Source: Streptomyces katrae
GTDB lineage: Bacteria > Actinomycetota > Actinomycetes > Streptomycetales > Streptomycetaceae
Direction: 5' to 3'
Length of the DNA: 64,000 nt
NCBI RefSeq assembly: GCF_000717655.1
Contig: NZ_JNZY01000021.1
Coordinates: forward strand, 1 to 64,000
A model generated the notes under the pieces. That model ran no database searches, was not told the DNA's origin, and saw nothing but the letters and a program-made list of their open reading frames with translations. Each line of letters begins with the position of its first letter. Position 1 is the first letter of the stretch. Made by a program: the position numbers and the translations under genes. Positions 33,061 through 41,436 of this stretch are shown in pieces.

Positions 33061-33767
33061 CCCCACACAGCTCCGGGCTTCTGGACGACACCCTCGTCGG
33101 GTGCCTTGAGCACCGGCTCGACGTGCTCCTGCACGCGCAGCGCACCGACACCCTGCCTCTGGAAGGACGATTCGAGATCCGACGCATCTCCGCAGCCCTG
33201 TCCGGCCGGCCGGGACCCGTACCACGGGCGATCCTTCTGTCCGGTCTGCAGGGATCCGGCAAGACGACCCTCGCCCGCGCTCTGGAGCAGACCGGGTTCC
33301 GGCGCCTCTGCCCAGACGAAGAGATGTTCCGCCGGTACGGCCACTACGGCAGGGATTTCCCCCGGGGCGAGTTCAAGGTCCGGGAGGCCCCTGTGCTGAA
33401 GGACATCGCTCTTGAGCTCCAGGAGCTCCTGGAGACCGGACACGACGTCGTGGTCGATCACGGGTTCTGGACTCACGAAGAGCGGGCCCACTGGGCTGCG
33501 ATAGTGATGGAGGCCGGCGGCGCGCCTGTCCTGATCTACCTGCCGGTGCCACACGAGGTGCGCTGGGACCGGATCCGGCAGCGAAACGAGCAGTCGCTGG
33601 TCGACGCCAACGCGATCGAGTTCAGCGAGGAGGACCTGCTGCGCCACGCGGGCCGCTTCGTCCCGCCGACGGAGGAAGAGCCGCACATCGTGTACGACGG
33701 TGTCCCCGAGCACGTCCTGGCGGAGCTGCGCCGTGCACGCCCTTCCATGGATGGCGACCCTCATTGA
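33057..33767 (+). CDS. P-loop kinase (AAA_33/zeta-toxin-like)
   Basis: The 236-residue protein has a P-loop LLSGLQGSGKTT (61-71), then RRLCPDEEMFRRYG and VVVDHGFWTHEERAHW, the arrangement of predicted nucleotide/sugar/antibiotic kinases and zeta toxins, with an Arg-rich lid (HEVRWDRIRQRNEQS). The GTG start overlaps the gntR TGA (GTGA), so the two are coupled. The substrate is unknown. No epsilon-type antitoxin gene is adjacent. Confidence 0.7.
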   Translation: MTPHSSGLLDDTLVGCLEHRLDVLLHAQRTDTLPLEGRFEIRRISAALSGRPGPVPRAILLSGLQGSGKTTLARALEQTGFRRLCPDEEMFRRYGHYGRDFPRGEFKVREAPVLKDIALELQELLETGHDVVVDHGFWTHEERAHWAAIVMEAGGAPVLIYLPVPHEVRWDRIRQRNEQSLVDANAIEFSEEDLLRHAGRFVPPTEEEPHIVYDGVPEHVLAELRRARPSMDGDPH

Positions 33768-33905
33768 TTTTCGACCTCCCACGAGCGGCTATTCACGTGG
33801 GCCATCCCACTCTCGACGGAGGAAACAGACCACCACAGCGCCGTGAGCAGCTTCATTCACGGGTTTTCAACATCTGCATACACACGGGATTTCGGGGCCT
33901 AGCCC

Positions 33906-33911
33906 TAGGCT
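33906..33911 (+). promoter_or_regulatory. -10 element (TAGGCT) for leaderless expression of the HTH-kinase gene
   Basis: TAGGCT ends 7 nt before ATG 33919. There is no Shine-Dalgarno sequence. Confidence 0.45.
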
Positions 33912-33918
33912 CGCGGCC

Positions 33919-34956
33919 ATGACGATGACGGAGGGGACCAGGGTGGGGAAGCACCGTTCAGGGTGGCGACCGGACAAGCTGCGCGAGCAGCGCGAGGCCC
34001 ATGGACTGACCCTTGAAAAGGCTGGCGAGCGTCTCCGTGAAGTCGCCGAGAAGGCCAAGCTCAAGGGCATCCCGGCCGCGAACCCGCAGACTCTGTGGCA
34101 GCACGAGCAGGGCGAGGTCTACCCGGGCCCGCACTACCGGCGCGCCTACTGCCTCCTGTACCGCGCGACCGAGCCGGACCTTGGCTTTCGGGCCGCCCTT
34201 CCAGGGGAGGAGACGTCTTTCAAGCTCACCCCGATGGACGACCGCCTCAACGGCGCGCATGTTCTGGCCGTCGAACGGGCGATCCACCACATCTCGCCCG
34301 GCACCGACGACGCCGGTCACTTCAATCTCCAGCAGCGCATCATCGACGCCTGGAAGCGTAGGCACACCGGAGGCGATCCTCACCGCCCCGTTCTGCTCCT
34401 GGTCGGCGGTTACGCAGGCAGCGGCAAGACTGAACTGGCGAGGTTCTTCGTCCAGCTCACGGGCTGGCCGCTGCTCGACAAAGACCCGCTCACCCGCCCG
34501 CTGGTGGAGCGTCTCTTGGCCGCGCTGGGTGGTGATCCGAATGACCGGCACACTGATCTCTACCGGGAGAAAGTCCGGGCGGTCGAGTACGACTGCCTGA
34601 TGCAGTCGGCCATGGCCAACATCAAGTGCGGCATCTCCACGGTGTTGACCGCGCCGTTCATCGCGGAGATGACCGACCCGGCCTGGATGCAGCGCCTGAC
34701 CAACCGCGCTGGCTCGATGGGTGTCGACGTCTTCCCGGTGTGGGTCCGCTGCGATGAGGAGTCGATGCGCGAATACATCGGCTTCCGATCCGCTGCCCGG
34801 GACGCATGGAAGCTCCAGCGCTGGGACGAGTACATGAAAACGATCGACTTGGACTTGCGGCCAGCGGTGCCGCACCTGGTCGTCGACAACCGTTTAGGGA
34901 CCGCGGTGACGCTCGCCGACCAGGCCCGCCAGGCGATGGGTGCGATGTACGCATGA
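33919..34956 (+). CDS. HTH (XRE)-P-loop kinase fusion protein
   Basis: The 345-residue protein has a Cro/CI-type HTH (about 17-85; LREQREAHGLTLEKAGERL...TLWQHEQG) fused to a P-loop domain (LLLVGGYAGSGKTEL, G163-K170) with a kinase-like downstream region (VRAVEYDCLMQSAMANIKCG, FPVWVRCDEESMREY). The fusion suggests a regulator whose DNA binding is tied to ATP or substrate phosphorylation, or a self-regulating kinase toxin. ATG 33919 fits a leaderless promoter. It overlaps the next kinase gene by ATGA. Confidence 0.7.
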   Translation: MTMTEGTRVGKHRSGWRPDKLREQREAHGLTLEKAGERLREVAEKAKLKGIPAANPQTLWQHEQGEVYPGPHYRRAYCLLYRATEPDLGFRAALPGEETSFKLTPMDDRLNGAHVLAVERAIHHISPGTDDAGHFNLQQRIIDAWKRRHTGGDPHRPVLLLVGGYAGSGKTELARFFVQLTGWPLLDKDPLTRPLVERLLAALGGDPNDRHTDLYREKVRAVEYDCLMQSAMANIKCGISTVLTAPFIAEMTDPAWMQRLTNRAGSMGVDVFPVWVRCDEESMREYIGFRSAARDAWKLQRWDEYMKTIDLDLRPAVPHLVVDNRLGTAVTLADQARQAMGAMYA

Positions 34957-35522
34957 CCGCGAAGCAGGGAGTCATCCTCTACGGCCCGCCGGCGGCGGGC
35001 AAGGACACCGTCACCAACGCGCTTACCGAGCTGCGCTCGACGTACACGCAGTTCGAGCGACTCAAAGTCGGATCGGGTAAGTCCACCGGCTACCGGATGG
35101 GCACGGCGGAGCAGCTGCGCGCACTGGAGGCCACAGACGCCGTCGTCTACGCAAACTCCAGGTACGGCAACACCTACGTCATCGACGCGCCGGGCCTGGA
35201 TGTCGCGTTCGCCGCCGGGGTGCCGGTGGTGCACCTGGGGCAGGTCGACGGCATCCGGGCCCTAGTCAATGGCTACGCAGCCGACTGGACCGTGGTCCTG
35301 CTGTGGTGCCCCCGCGAGGTGACCGCGCAGCGATCTGCGGGCCGGGGCGACAGTGACACCACGGCGCGATTGTCGGCGTGGGCGGCGACCAGAGAAGACC
35401 TGGACGCTCACCCGAACATGGTCTGGGACCTGACTGTGGACACCCAGGCGTCGTCTCCGCAGGACGCGGCACGGCTCATCGACCGGCTGCTGGCGCAGCG
35501 GGCTGGGGCAGCGACGGCATGA
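34953..35522 (+). CDS. small P-loop kinase (guanylate-kinase-like)
   Basis: MTAKQGVILYGPPAAGKDTV has the P-loop at 11-18. The protein (189 aa) then has YVIDAPGLDVAFAAGVPVVHLGQ and a C-terminal lid region CPREVTAQRSAGRGDSD, like guanylate-kinase-type NMP kinases. The ATG overlaps the preceding TGA (ATGA). Together with 33057 and 33919 it makes three P-loop kinases in a row. Substrate unknown. Confidence 0.65.
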   Translation: MTAKQGVILYGPPAAGKDTVTNALTELRSTYTQFERLKVGSGKSTGYRMGTAEQLRALEATDAVVYANSRYGNTYVIDAPGLDVAFAAGVPVVHLGQVDGIRALVNGYAADWTVVLLWCPREVTAQRSAGRGDSDTTARLSAWAATREDLDAHPNMVWDLTVDTQASSPQDAARLIDRLLAQRAGAATA

Positions 35523-35529
35523 GCGCGGG

Positions 35530-36369
35530 TTACGGCCGCGCGAGGCGATCCAGGGCGTCGGCGAGCGTGAGCTCGCTGTCGTCCTTGACGTCATTCCACC
35601 GTGCCAGCGTGGACGCGGCAGCGTGCAGCATTTCGGGCGGCAGTCCGGTGGCCGCGAGCGTGTCGGCAGCTTCCTCCAGCTCTGGGCCCCATCGCCAAGC
35701 CCGGGCCGCCGTCTTAGCGACGTACTCCGGCTCCGCGAGGTACGAGTCGGTGCGCCGGGAAGCGATGTCGATGAGCTCCTGGTCGACGCCGTGCTCACGC
35801 GCCATGCCAACCGCGAGCGCCACCAGCACGCGACTCGTCTTCTGGAACGACGCGTACGACAGCTTCAGCGCAGACGCCTTCCCGACTTCCGGGCCCAGCG
35901 TCCTCGTCTTCACGGAGGTGCCTACGAAGAGCGCCTCGATCCGCGCGGTCGCATCGGCCGGGCCCGACAGGTACAGCGTCGGCGTTTTGCCGCGCACGGG
36001 CGGGGAGCCGACGACGCCGCCGTCCACTACGGTCGCGGCCGGTTCGAGCAGCTCGGCAATCCGAGACGCCCGCTCGGGGCTGATGGCGTTCGCCTCCACG
36101 TACACCCCGGTGAAGCCGTGCGCGGCAACGTCGCGGGCCAGGTCCTCAGCGGCCGCCGGCGGGCAGAGGCTGATGACGATGTCGCTGGGGTACAACAGCC
36201 CGGGCAGCGTGCCCACCGGCGTCAGGCCGAACTGCTCAGCGCGCGCCGCGGACGCAGTGCTACGCCCGGCCGCGCACCAGAGGACGGCGGTCGCGTTGGT
36301 CGCAGCGCAGGCGGCGACGGCCGCACCCATGCTGCCTGGGTGGAGGATGCCGACGGTGGGCTGGTCCAC
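35530..36369 (-). CDS. 6-phosphogluconate-dehydrogenase-like NAD(P) oxidoreductase (DUF1932)
   Basis: The 279-residue protein starts VDQPTVGILHPGSMGAAVA, a Rossmann NAD(P) motif, and has CPPAAAEDLARDVAA, then VDGGVVGSPPVRG. Its C-terminal helical domain KLSYASFQKTSRVLVALAVG is the DUF1932 type. GTG 36369 follows GGAG at 7 nt. It lies 4 bp after the HAD gene and converges on the kinase operon. It probably reduces or oxidises a small beta-hydroxyacid; substrate unknown. Confidence 0.8.
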   Translation of the reverse strand: MDQPTVGILHPGSMGAAVAACAATNATAVLWCAAGRSTASAARAEQFGLTPVGTLPGLLYPSDIVISLCPPAAAEDLARDVAAHGFTGVYVEANAISPERASRIAELLEPAATVVDGGVVGSPPVRGKTPTLYLSGPADATARIEALFVGTSVKTRTLGPEVGKASALKLSYASFQKTSRVLVALAVGMAREHGVDQELIDIASRRTDSYLAEPEYVAKTAARAWRWGPELEEAADTLAATGLPPEMLHAAASTLARWNDVKDDSELTLADALDRLARP

Positions 36370-36373
36370 GGTG

Positions 36374-37018
36374 CTACTCCGAGGTCTCGTTGAGCAGGAT
36401 GGTGATGGCGTCGGTGGCGGCATCGACGGTGTGGTCTGCGGAGTGAAGGCCGTCGGGCCAGGGCTGGCCACGGAGCCAGATGGTGCGCAGGCCCGCCTGA
36501 CGCCCGCCGCCGATGTCTCCGGCCGGGTTGTCGCCGATCATCCAGCCGCCGTCGGCCAGGGACCGGCCGCAGCGGCTCGCCGCGAGTTCAAAGAGTTCGC
36601 GAGCTGGTTTGCGGATCTCCACATCCCCGGAGGCCGCGATGCCGTCGACGAGGTCGGTGAGGCCGGCTGCGTCGAGCTTGGCCCGCTGGATGTCGCTGGC
36701 CCCGTTGGTGGCGATGCCGATGGTCCAGGCTGCCGCGCGAAGTTGGCGCAGGCCCTCGAGAACCTCAGGTCGGCAGGTGGCAGCCTCGGCGATCAGGTCG
36801 ACGTACTCCTTCCACAGTTGCTCGGCGGGCTCCGTCAGTCCGAAGTCGGTGCGCAGCCGGGCGAAGTCGCTGGGGTTCGCGCGGTCGGCCAGAGCGGCGC
36901 GCAACCACTGCTCGATGGGGGCTTTGAAGGCGTGGGCGCGACAGAGGGCGGTCACGGCATCGCTGAGCGCCGCCTGACGGTCGATCAGCGTGCCGTCCAG
37001 GTCAAAGAGGGCGAGCAT
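36374..37018 (-). CDS. HAD-superfamily phosphatase
   Basis: The 214-residue protein has motif I LFDLDGTL (Asp 6, Asp 8), motif II GIATNG, motif III Lys in RKPARELFELA and motif IV MIGDNPAGDI: a complete HAD phosphatase of the Gph/HAD-IA type with a helical cap. ATG 37018 fits a leaderless promoter (TAGGGT ending 7 nt upstream). It is followed after 4 bp by the NAD(P) oxidoreductase gene. Confidence 0.85.
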   Translation of the reverse strand: MLALFDLDGTLIDRQAALSDAVTALCRAHAFKAPIEQWLRAALADRANPSDFARLRTDFGLTEPAEQLWKEYVDLIAEAATCRPEVLEGLRQLRAAAWTIGIATNGASDIQRAKLDAAGLTDLVDGIAASGDVEIRKPARELFELAASRCGRSLADGGWMIGDNPAGDIGGGRQAGLRTIWLRGQPWPDGLHSADHTVDAATDAITILLNETSE

Positions 37019-37025
37019 GCAACCG

Positions 37026-37031
37026 ACCCTA
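37026..37031 (-). promoter_or_regulatory. -10 element (TAGGGT) for leaderless expression of the HAD gene
   Basis: On the minus strand TAGGGT is followed by 7 nt (CGGTTGC) and then ATG 37018. Confidence 0.45.
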
Positions 37032-37111
37032 TCGAGGGATCGTTTGACGCCCACCCAGGCCGCTCCCGTGGTGTATCTTTCGGGGAAACATCGATCATGA
37101 GAGGCTGGGCC

Positions 37112-37408
37112 ATGACCGACGCGGACCCCTTGCAGCGGGTGAACGCCCTATTGGACGACGTCCTGCCGCCGCCGCGTGTGCGGCAGCAGCTGCGCCTCGC
37201 CGCGGGGCTCACCCAGCTGGAGGTCGCCGAGGCCGTGGGCGTCCAACGTCTCGCTATTGCCCGTTGGGAGCTGGGGCAGGTTCAGCCGCGCCGGCCTCAC
37301 CGGGCCGTCTACATCCACCTGCTCAAGCGACTCGCGGAGCGTTTCCCCGAGGCCGCACAGCTGGATGAGGGCATGCCGACGCCGGTCTCCAAGAGGGGAT
37401 CGGGATGA
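37112..37408 (+). CDS. XRE-family HTH regulator (98 aa)
   Basis: The product has a Cro/CI HTH (about 20-58; RQQLRLAAGLTQLEVAEAVGV, RLAIARWELGQVQPRR). ATG 37112 follows GAGAGG at 7 nt; ATG 37097 is in frame. It is divergent from the HAD/oxidoreductase pair and immediately precedes the replication region, so it may regulate either. Confidence 0.75.
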   Translation: MTDADPLQRVNALLDDVLPPPRVRQQLRLAAGLTQLEVAEAVGVQRLAIARWELGQVQPRRPHRAVYIHLLKRLAERFPEAAQLDEGMPTPVSKRGSG

Positions 37409-38011
37409 CCTAAGGCCATCGACCGCGCGTACCAAGAAGCGGACTAACCTCCCGCTGGCCTCGCGCGGCCCGTCTACCGACCGGGCTCTTAACCCGTGTC
37501 GGCCGCTCAAGTCCCAGTTCGTAGCTGGTCCTGAGCTGCGGCTTATCAAGCCGCTCATTTCCAAGTCGGCCCCTCATCAGGGCCACTGCACCACCGGCCC
37601 CTAACCACGGCCACCACAGCCACAGCAGAACCAGTCCGCTTCACCGCAAGCCCCCACCACAGGGGCTTCGCGCTTCCGCGGAACCAAGAGGAGAGGAGAA
37701 ATCTCCCCCCCGCCCGATCGGCGTCCGCCCGCTTCTCACAAAGGGGGCTACCCGGCACATCCGCACACCCGGCTCGGCCGGCCCCGAGGGGCTCGATCGG
37801 TCCAGTTACACGGAAGGCAAGGTCGTTTCTCATAGTGCACGAGAGTGGTGTCCCCTGTCAGCTCAGCCCTGTCCGTTTCACCCCGGTTCGAACTCCTCGG
37901 GCTTCCCGTGTGACGGGATCGGCGTCCTGTTCACACCGGTTTTTACGGTTCGTCCCGGAAATTAGATTTCCCGTAGAACCCCACAAGTACGCGGCTTCCG
38001 AGAAGGCCCGG
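37409..38011. other. non-coding region upstream of rep, candidate origin
   Basis: About 600 bases without coding bias. It holds several small inverted repeats, including GCGGCTTATCAAGCCGC, GGAAATTAGATTTCC and AGCCCC...GGGGCT, and is locally AT-richer than its surroundings. Position directly before the rep gene suggests the origin or a rep control region. No obvious iteron set was seen. Confidence 0.4.
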
Positions 38012-38203
38012 GTGTCTGCCCTGGCGGCAGAGGCTGCCGTGGTCATCCGCAGCTCCGTCCCGTGGGGCGGGGCGGGATCCAAGATTGCTGCCCGCCCGGC
38101 GGGAGCGCTCAGGGTGCTCGCTGCTGCACGTCCCTTGTCCACAGGGGTCCTGCCCAAGGGTGTCGAGATGATCTACATCTCGCACTTCCGGGCGGGCCGA
38201 TGA
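38012..38203 (+). CDS. 63-aa protein translationally coupled to rep
   Basis: GTG 38012 follows AGAAGG at 6 nt. The frame has strong third-position bias and its TGA overlaps the rep ATG (ATGA). The product VSALAAEAAVVIRSSVPWGG... is small, basic and Ala-rich. It may control rep translation or be a replication accessory. A DnaA-box-like 9-mer lies inside it. Confidence 0.5.
   Translation: MSALAAEAAVVIRSSVPWGGAGSKIAARPAGALRVLAAARPLSTGVLPKGVEMIYISHFRAGR
38135..38143 (+). promoter_or_regulatory. DnaA-box-like site
   Basis: TTGTCCACA is the Streptomyces consensus DnaA box. It lies 57 bp before the rep start codon. A single box only. Confidence 0.5.
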
Positions 38204-39678
38204 ACGGCACGGCGGCACTGTCCGCTGTGCTGATTCCTGCTCCGCGCCGTTCCGTCTCGTCGGTCGACGCCGACGGGGCGTCCGTGCTCCCCTCCTTATA
38301 CGTTCCGGAGGCACAGCAGTGGCTGGCGGCCTCGACGGGCCGGGTCGCGGGCGACGGCTACTCGTGGATGCAGGCGGTCCACTGGGTTGCCGGGGCCGGG
38401 GTCTACGATCCGCGGCGCCACAAGGCGCACGGCCCGCGCAGTTTCGGCTGCACGACAGTCCGTGTCGCCCAGGAGCTCGCTCACCTGTCCCCGTGCCGTC
38501 CGGGCACCGCGTACCTGATGCGGCGTACCGGTCTGGGCGAGCGGACGGTGGAGTACCACCTGGGGATGCTGCGCGAGGCCGGCCTGCTCGCCTACATCGT
38601 CAAGGGCACCCGAATTGCCGGGGAGGGCGGCAAAGCCAGCGAGTTCGCGCTGGTGATCCCGATCGAGTTCGATGCCGCGCTGCGGATCCGTACGGTCCAG
38701 CGCGATGAGTCGGCGCCCACGTACACGCGCGCTGTGACCGGGATCGCGGAGGCCAGCCGGGAGCTGATCGCGCAGCTGGCGAAGAAGGCCGCTCGGCAGA
38801 TCCGCAGGCCCCGGAAGGCGACCGCGAAGGGCCAGCCGAAGCCGTCCCCGGAGGGGTCTGTCGCGGCCTCTGGGGCGGCTGTTTCTGATGAGGCCCGTTG
38901 CACCCCAATGGGGGGTAGTTGCTCAGGACTTTCTACTGCAGCTACTACCTCGCTTCCCTCTGAGACGACAGACGTCGCCAGCGGGAAGAGCGAGTCGTCC
39001 ACCAGGAAGAAGTCCGGCGAGAAGGCTCGTCGGGGGATCAACAGCGTGGGGCGCCGCCACCAGCTGGCCGCTGAGCTGATCCGGGAGATCCCCTGGCTGG
39101 GCCGGGCATCGACGCCCCGGATCGCCTGGGTGGTCCGGCACGTCGCTGATGCGGGCTGGAGCTCCGCAGAGGTACAGGCATGGCTGCACGCCCGAGGAGA
39201 GGTCGACACAGTCCACCGCGCCTCGGGACTCCTCGCGACACTGCTGCGCGGCGCCCACGAGATCGTCCGCACCCCCGAAGCCAGGGCCGGGATGGTCTCC
39301 GACTGGCGCGACTCTCGCAGCGCGGCCGCCCGCCGCCACCAAGAACTCGAGGCCGTACCCCAGGGCCCGCGCAGCCAGGCCGCGAAGGCCGAGTGGATGC
39401 CCTACGTCACCGCTGGCCAGCCGCTGCCCGCCGACTACGACAAGACCTCCGGCACCGTCGCCGACCAGAACGTCGGCCACGCGATGAGCGCCCACGAGGT
39501 CGAGGAGATGCGGGCCCAGGCCAAGGCGGAGTACAGCAACGGCCAGAACGACCTGGTCCGCGTCATCATCACCGGCTCCGGCCGGGGCGCCGCCGAGGTC
39601 ATCTTCGGCGCCGAGCTCGTCCACCGCGCCCTAAACATCCCCCGCCCCACCCGCCACATGGCCACTGCGAACCGCTGA
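38200..39678 (+). CDS. rep: winged-helix replication initiator-like protein
   Basis: The 492-residue protein contains a winged HTH (about 105-150; RRTGLGERTVEYHLGMLREAGLLAY), a basic central stretch (KKAARQIRRPRKATAKGQPK), then a second helical domain (LAAELIREIPWLGRASTPRIAWVVRHV) and a charged C-terminal part. This layout matches large HTH proteins that serve as replication initiators on Streptomyces plasmids. The ATG overlaps the stop of a coupled micro-ORF. The DciA-like gene follows after 13 bp. The Rep assignment rests on context and architecture, not on a catalytic motif. Confidence 0.6.
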   Translation: MNGTAALSAVLIPAPRRSVSSVDADGASVLPSLYVPEAQQWLAASTGRVAGDGYSWMQAVHWVAGAGVYDPRRHKAHGPRSFGCTTVRVAQELAHLSPCRPGTAYLMRRTGLGERTVEYHLGMLREAGLLAYIVKGTRIAGEGGKASEFALVIPIEFDAALRIRTVQRDESAPTYTRAVTGIAEASRELIAQLAKKAARQIRRPRKATAKGQPKPSPEGSVAASGAAVSDEARCTPMGGSCSGLSTAATTSLPSETTDVASGKSESSTRKKSGEKARRGINSVGRRHQLAAELIREIPWLGRASTPRIAWVVRHVADAGWSSAEVQAWLHARGEVDTVHRASGLLATLLRGAHEIVRTPEARAGMVSDWRDSRSAAARRHQELEAVPQGPRSQAAKAEWMPYVTAGQPLPADYDKTSGTVADQNVGHAMSAHEVEEMRAQAKAEYSNGQNDLVRVIITGSGRGAAEVIFGAELVHRALNIPRPTRHMATANR

Positions 39679-39691
39679 TAAGGAGCCTTTG

Positions 39692-40525
39692 ATGACCGAA
39701 GCGATCAACCTTCCGCAGGCCCCGGCATCCGGTGTCGACCTCGCCCGCCAGGCCCTGGCCGCTGCTCGCGCCGCGGCCCGGCAGCGAGGCGACCGCCCCA
39801 GCGGCTCCCGCAAGGCCCACCGTGCCCGCACCTTGCGGCAGCCGGACGGCCGCGAACCCATCGGCTTCGCCGCCCTCCTCGCCAACCTGGTCACCGACCG
39901 TGCCTGGGAACTCCCCTCGGCCGCCGGCTCCCTGGTCGACGACTGGCCGACCATTGCCACCGACCTCACCGGGCACGTCGCTCTCACCGGATACGACCCG
40001 GCCACCGGCGAACTCGCGGTGCGCCCTGTCTCCTCCCCATACGCCACCGCCGTCCGGCTGCGCACCCGCCAACTCATCGACGCCGCCAACCAGGTCCTGG
40101 GCTCCGCCACCGCCGTCCGCACCATCCGGATCCTGCCGCCCGGGACCGCCCCCGCCGCACCACCCCTGGCCCCAGAAGCCTCCGGCACTCCGCCGACGGC
40201 CGGCCCGGTGCCCGATGAGCCCTACGAGGCTCCCGCCGGGTACCGCGAGGCCATCGCCGCGCACCGCCAGGCCAGGGTTACCAGGACGGTGAACCCTGCG
40301 TACCAGGCCGCGGCCGAGGGGCAGATCCGCAACGCCTTGCGCGAGCCCGAGCACCTGTTCGCGGATGGCCTGGCCGAGTTCGCCCGCCTGCGGGAGCAGG
40401 CCGACCGTGAGTGCGCGAGGAGCTCGTCGTACGCCCTCGCCGTGGCCCGGGCCCGGGCTGAGAAGGCCGGGCTCACCTCGTTGCCCGTGGCCACCGGGCC
40501 CCGGCGCCTGGACCTCTCGGCGTGA
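39692..40525 (+). CDS. dciA: DciA-family (DUF721) replicative helicase loader homologue
   Basis: The 277-residue protein has the DciA core at about 45-150 (GFAALLANLVTDRAWELPSAAG, VDDWPTIATDLTGH, YDPATGELAVRP, ATAVRLRTRQLIDAAN), including the conserved Trp in W..I.G/A. The C-terminal part is an added helical region. DciA loads the DnaB helicase in most bacteria. A plasmid copy following rep implies the plasmid brings its own loader. ATG 39692 follows AAGGAG at 6 nt. Confidence 0.75.
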   Translation: MTEAINLPQAPASGVDLARQALAAARAAARQRGDRPSGSRKAHRARTLRQPDGREPIGFAALLANLVTDRAWELPSAAGSLVDDWPTIATDLTGHVALTGYDPATGELAVRPVSSPYATAVRLRTRQLIDAANQVLGSATAVRTIRILPPGTAPAAPPLAPEASGTPPTAGPVPDEPYEAPAGYREAIAAHRQARVTRTVNPAYQAAAEGQIRNALREPEHLFADGLAEFARLREQADRECARSSSYALAVARARAEKAGLTSLPVATGPRRLDLSA

Positions 40526-40673
40526 CTGGGCGCGACTGCGGATGCGTGTGCGGGGGCCAGGCGCTGCCCCCGCTCTCGAGCCACGCCCGTGCCGAACGTG
40601 CTGGCACTGCCCGGGACGTCCTGAAGCTGGGACGGACCGCGTGAGGCGCGGAAAGAGCCAGGCCAGGATGGCG

Positions 40674-41249
40674 TCAGCGGTCGTTCAGAGCGGCGACAGC
40701 ACCTTTCGGAGCTTCCAGTCGCTTCTCCATAAAGGCCCACACGCCGTCAGGTGCCGAATACGGCGTCCCGGGCGGGACCGTCATCCACACCGAGCCGTCA
40801 TCGTCGACCAGCAGAAGCCCTTCGGCGTGCAGAGAGTGCAGCGACTCAATGGCTTCATCTTCAGTGATCCCTTGGTTGTCGGCCGCGTCCGCGGCCAGAC
40901 CGGACAGTCGTGCCAGCCTCTCCAGATGGCGGGCCGCAACAACAGGAATCGGCGTGCCGTAGAGGTCGCCGTACTTGAGAAGAGTTCTCATCGTGTCGGC
41001 CTGCCCGGAGTCAGGTCCGAACTGGGCCACCACCGCCTCGAGGGGGCTTGTGGCGTCCGTGCCGTGGGGCAGCGCCGGGCTGGCCCACTCTTGATAGAAG
41101 GCGCCAGGCGGGTTGAGGCTGTACAGCGTGGCCGTGTTGCGGGGACGCGGGGTTCGCTTGGGCCGCGGGCCGATCCGCTCGGCGGCCGCAGCCCGGCGCG
41201 CTGCCTCCCGGGCCCGGCGTCGGGTGAGGTCATTTTGCTTACGTGCCAT
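40674..41249 (-). CDS. putative winged-helix protein (191 aa)
   Basis: It begins MARKQNDLTRRRAREAARRA, a basic N-terminus. The C-terminal half (VAARHLERLARLSGLAADAADNQGITEDEAIESLHSLHAEGLLLVDDDGSVWMTVPP) has the helix-helix-strand-turn-strand look of a winged helix. No clear ribosome site precedes ATG 41249. It converges on the rep-dciA operon and may be a regulator, but no family is recognised. Confidence 0.5.
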   Translation of the reverse strand: MARKQNDLTRRRAREAARRAAAAERIGPRPKRTPRPRNTATLYSLNPPGAFYQEWASPALPHGTDATSPLEAVVAQFGPDSGQADTMRTLLKYGDLYGTPIPVVAARHLERLARLSGLAADAADNQGITEDEAIESLHSLHAEGLLLVDDDGSVWMTVPPGTPYSAPDGVWAFMEKRLEAPKGAVAALNDR

Positions 41250-41436
41250 GCCATGGGTAACTCCAGACGCACGCGTCCGGTTGCGTGTACACGGCTCTCT
41301 CGGGCGTTCGACCGAGCGGTTGGGCTGAGGCGTGGGGCTGGGGCTGCTTGGATGGGCGGGTGCGCCCTTCCTGGCAAGGGAGTTGAGGGTGACGGCTTCG
41401 CCGGGGCAGCGAGGCACAGGGTGATGGGAGTGGGAG

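Noticed and set aside
35528..35545. TTACGGCCG sequence resembling half of the parS-like palindrome
   Set aside because: Only a half-site inside other coding sequence; no inverted partner.
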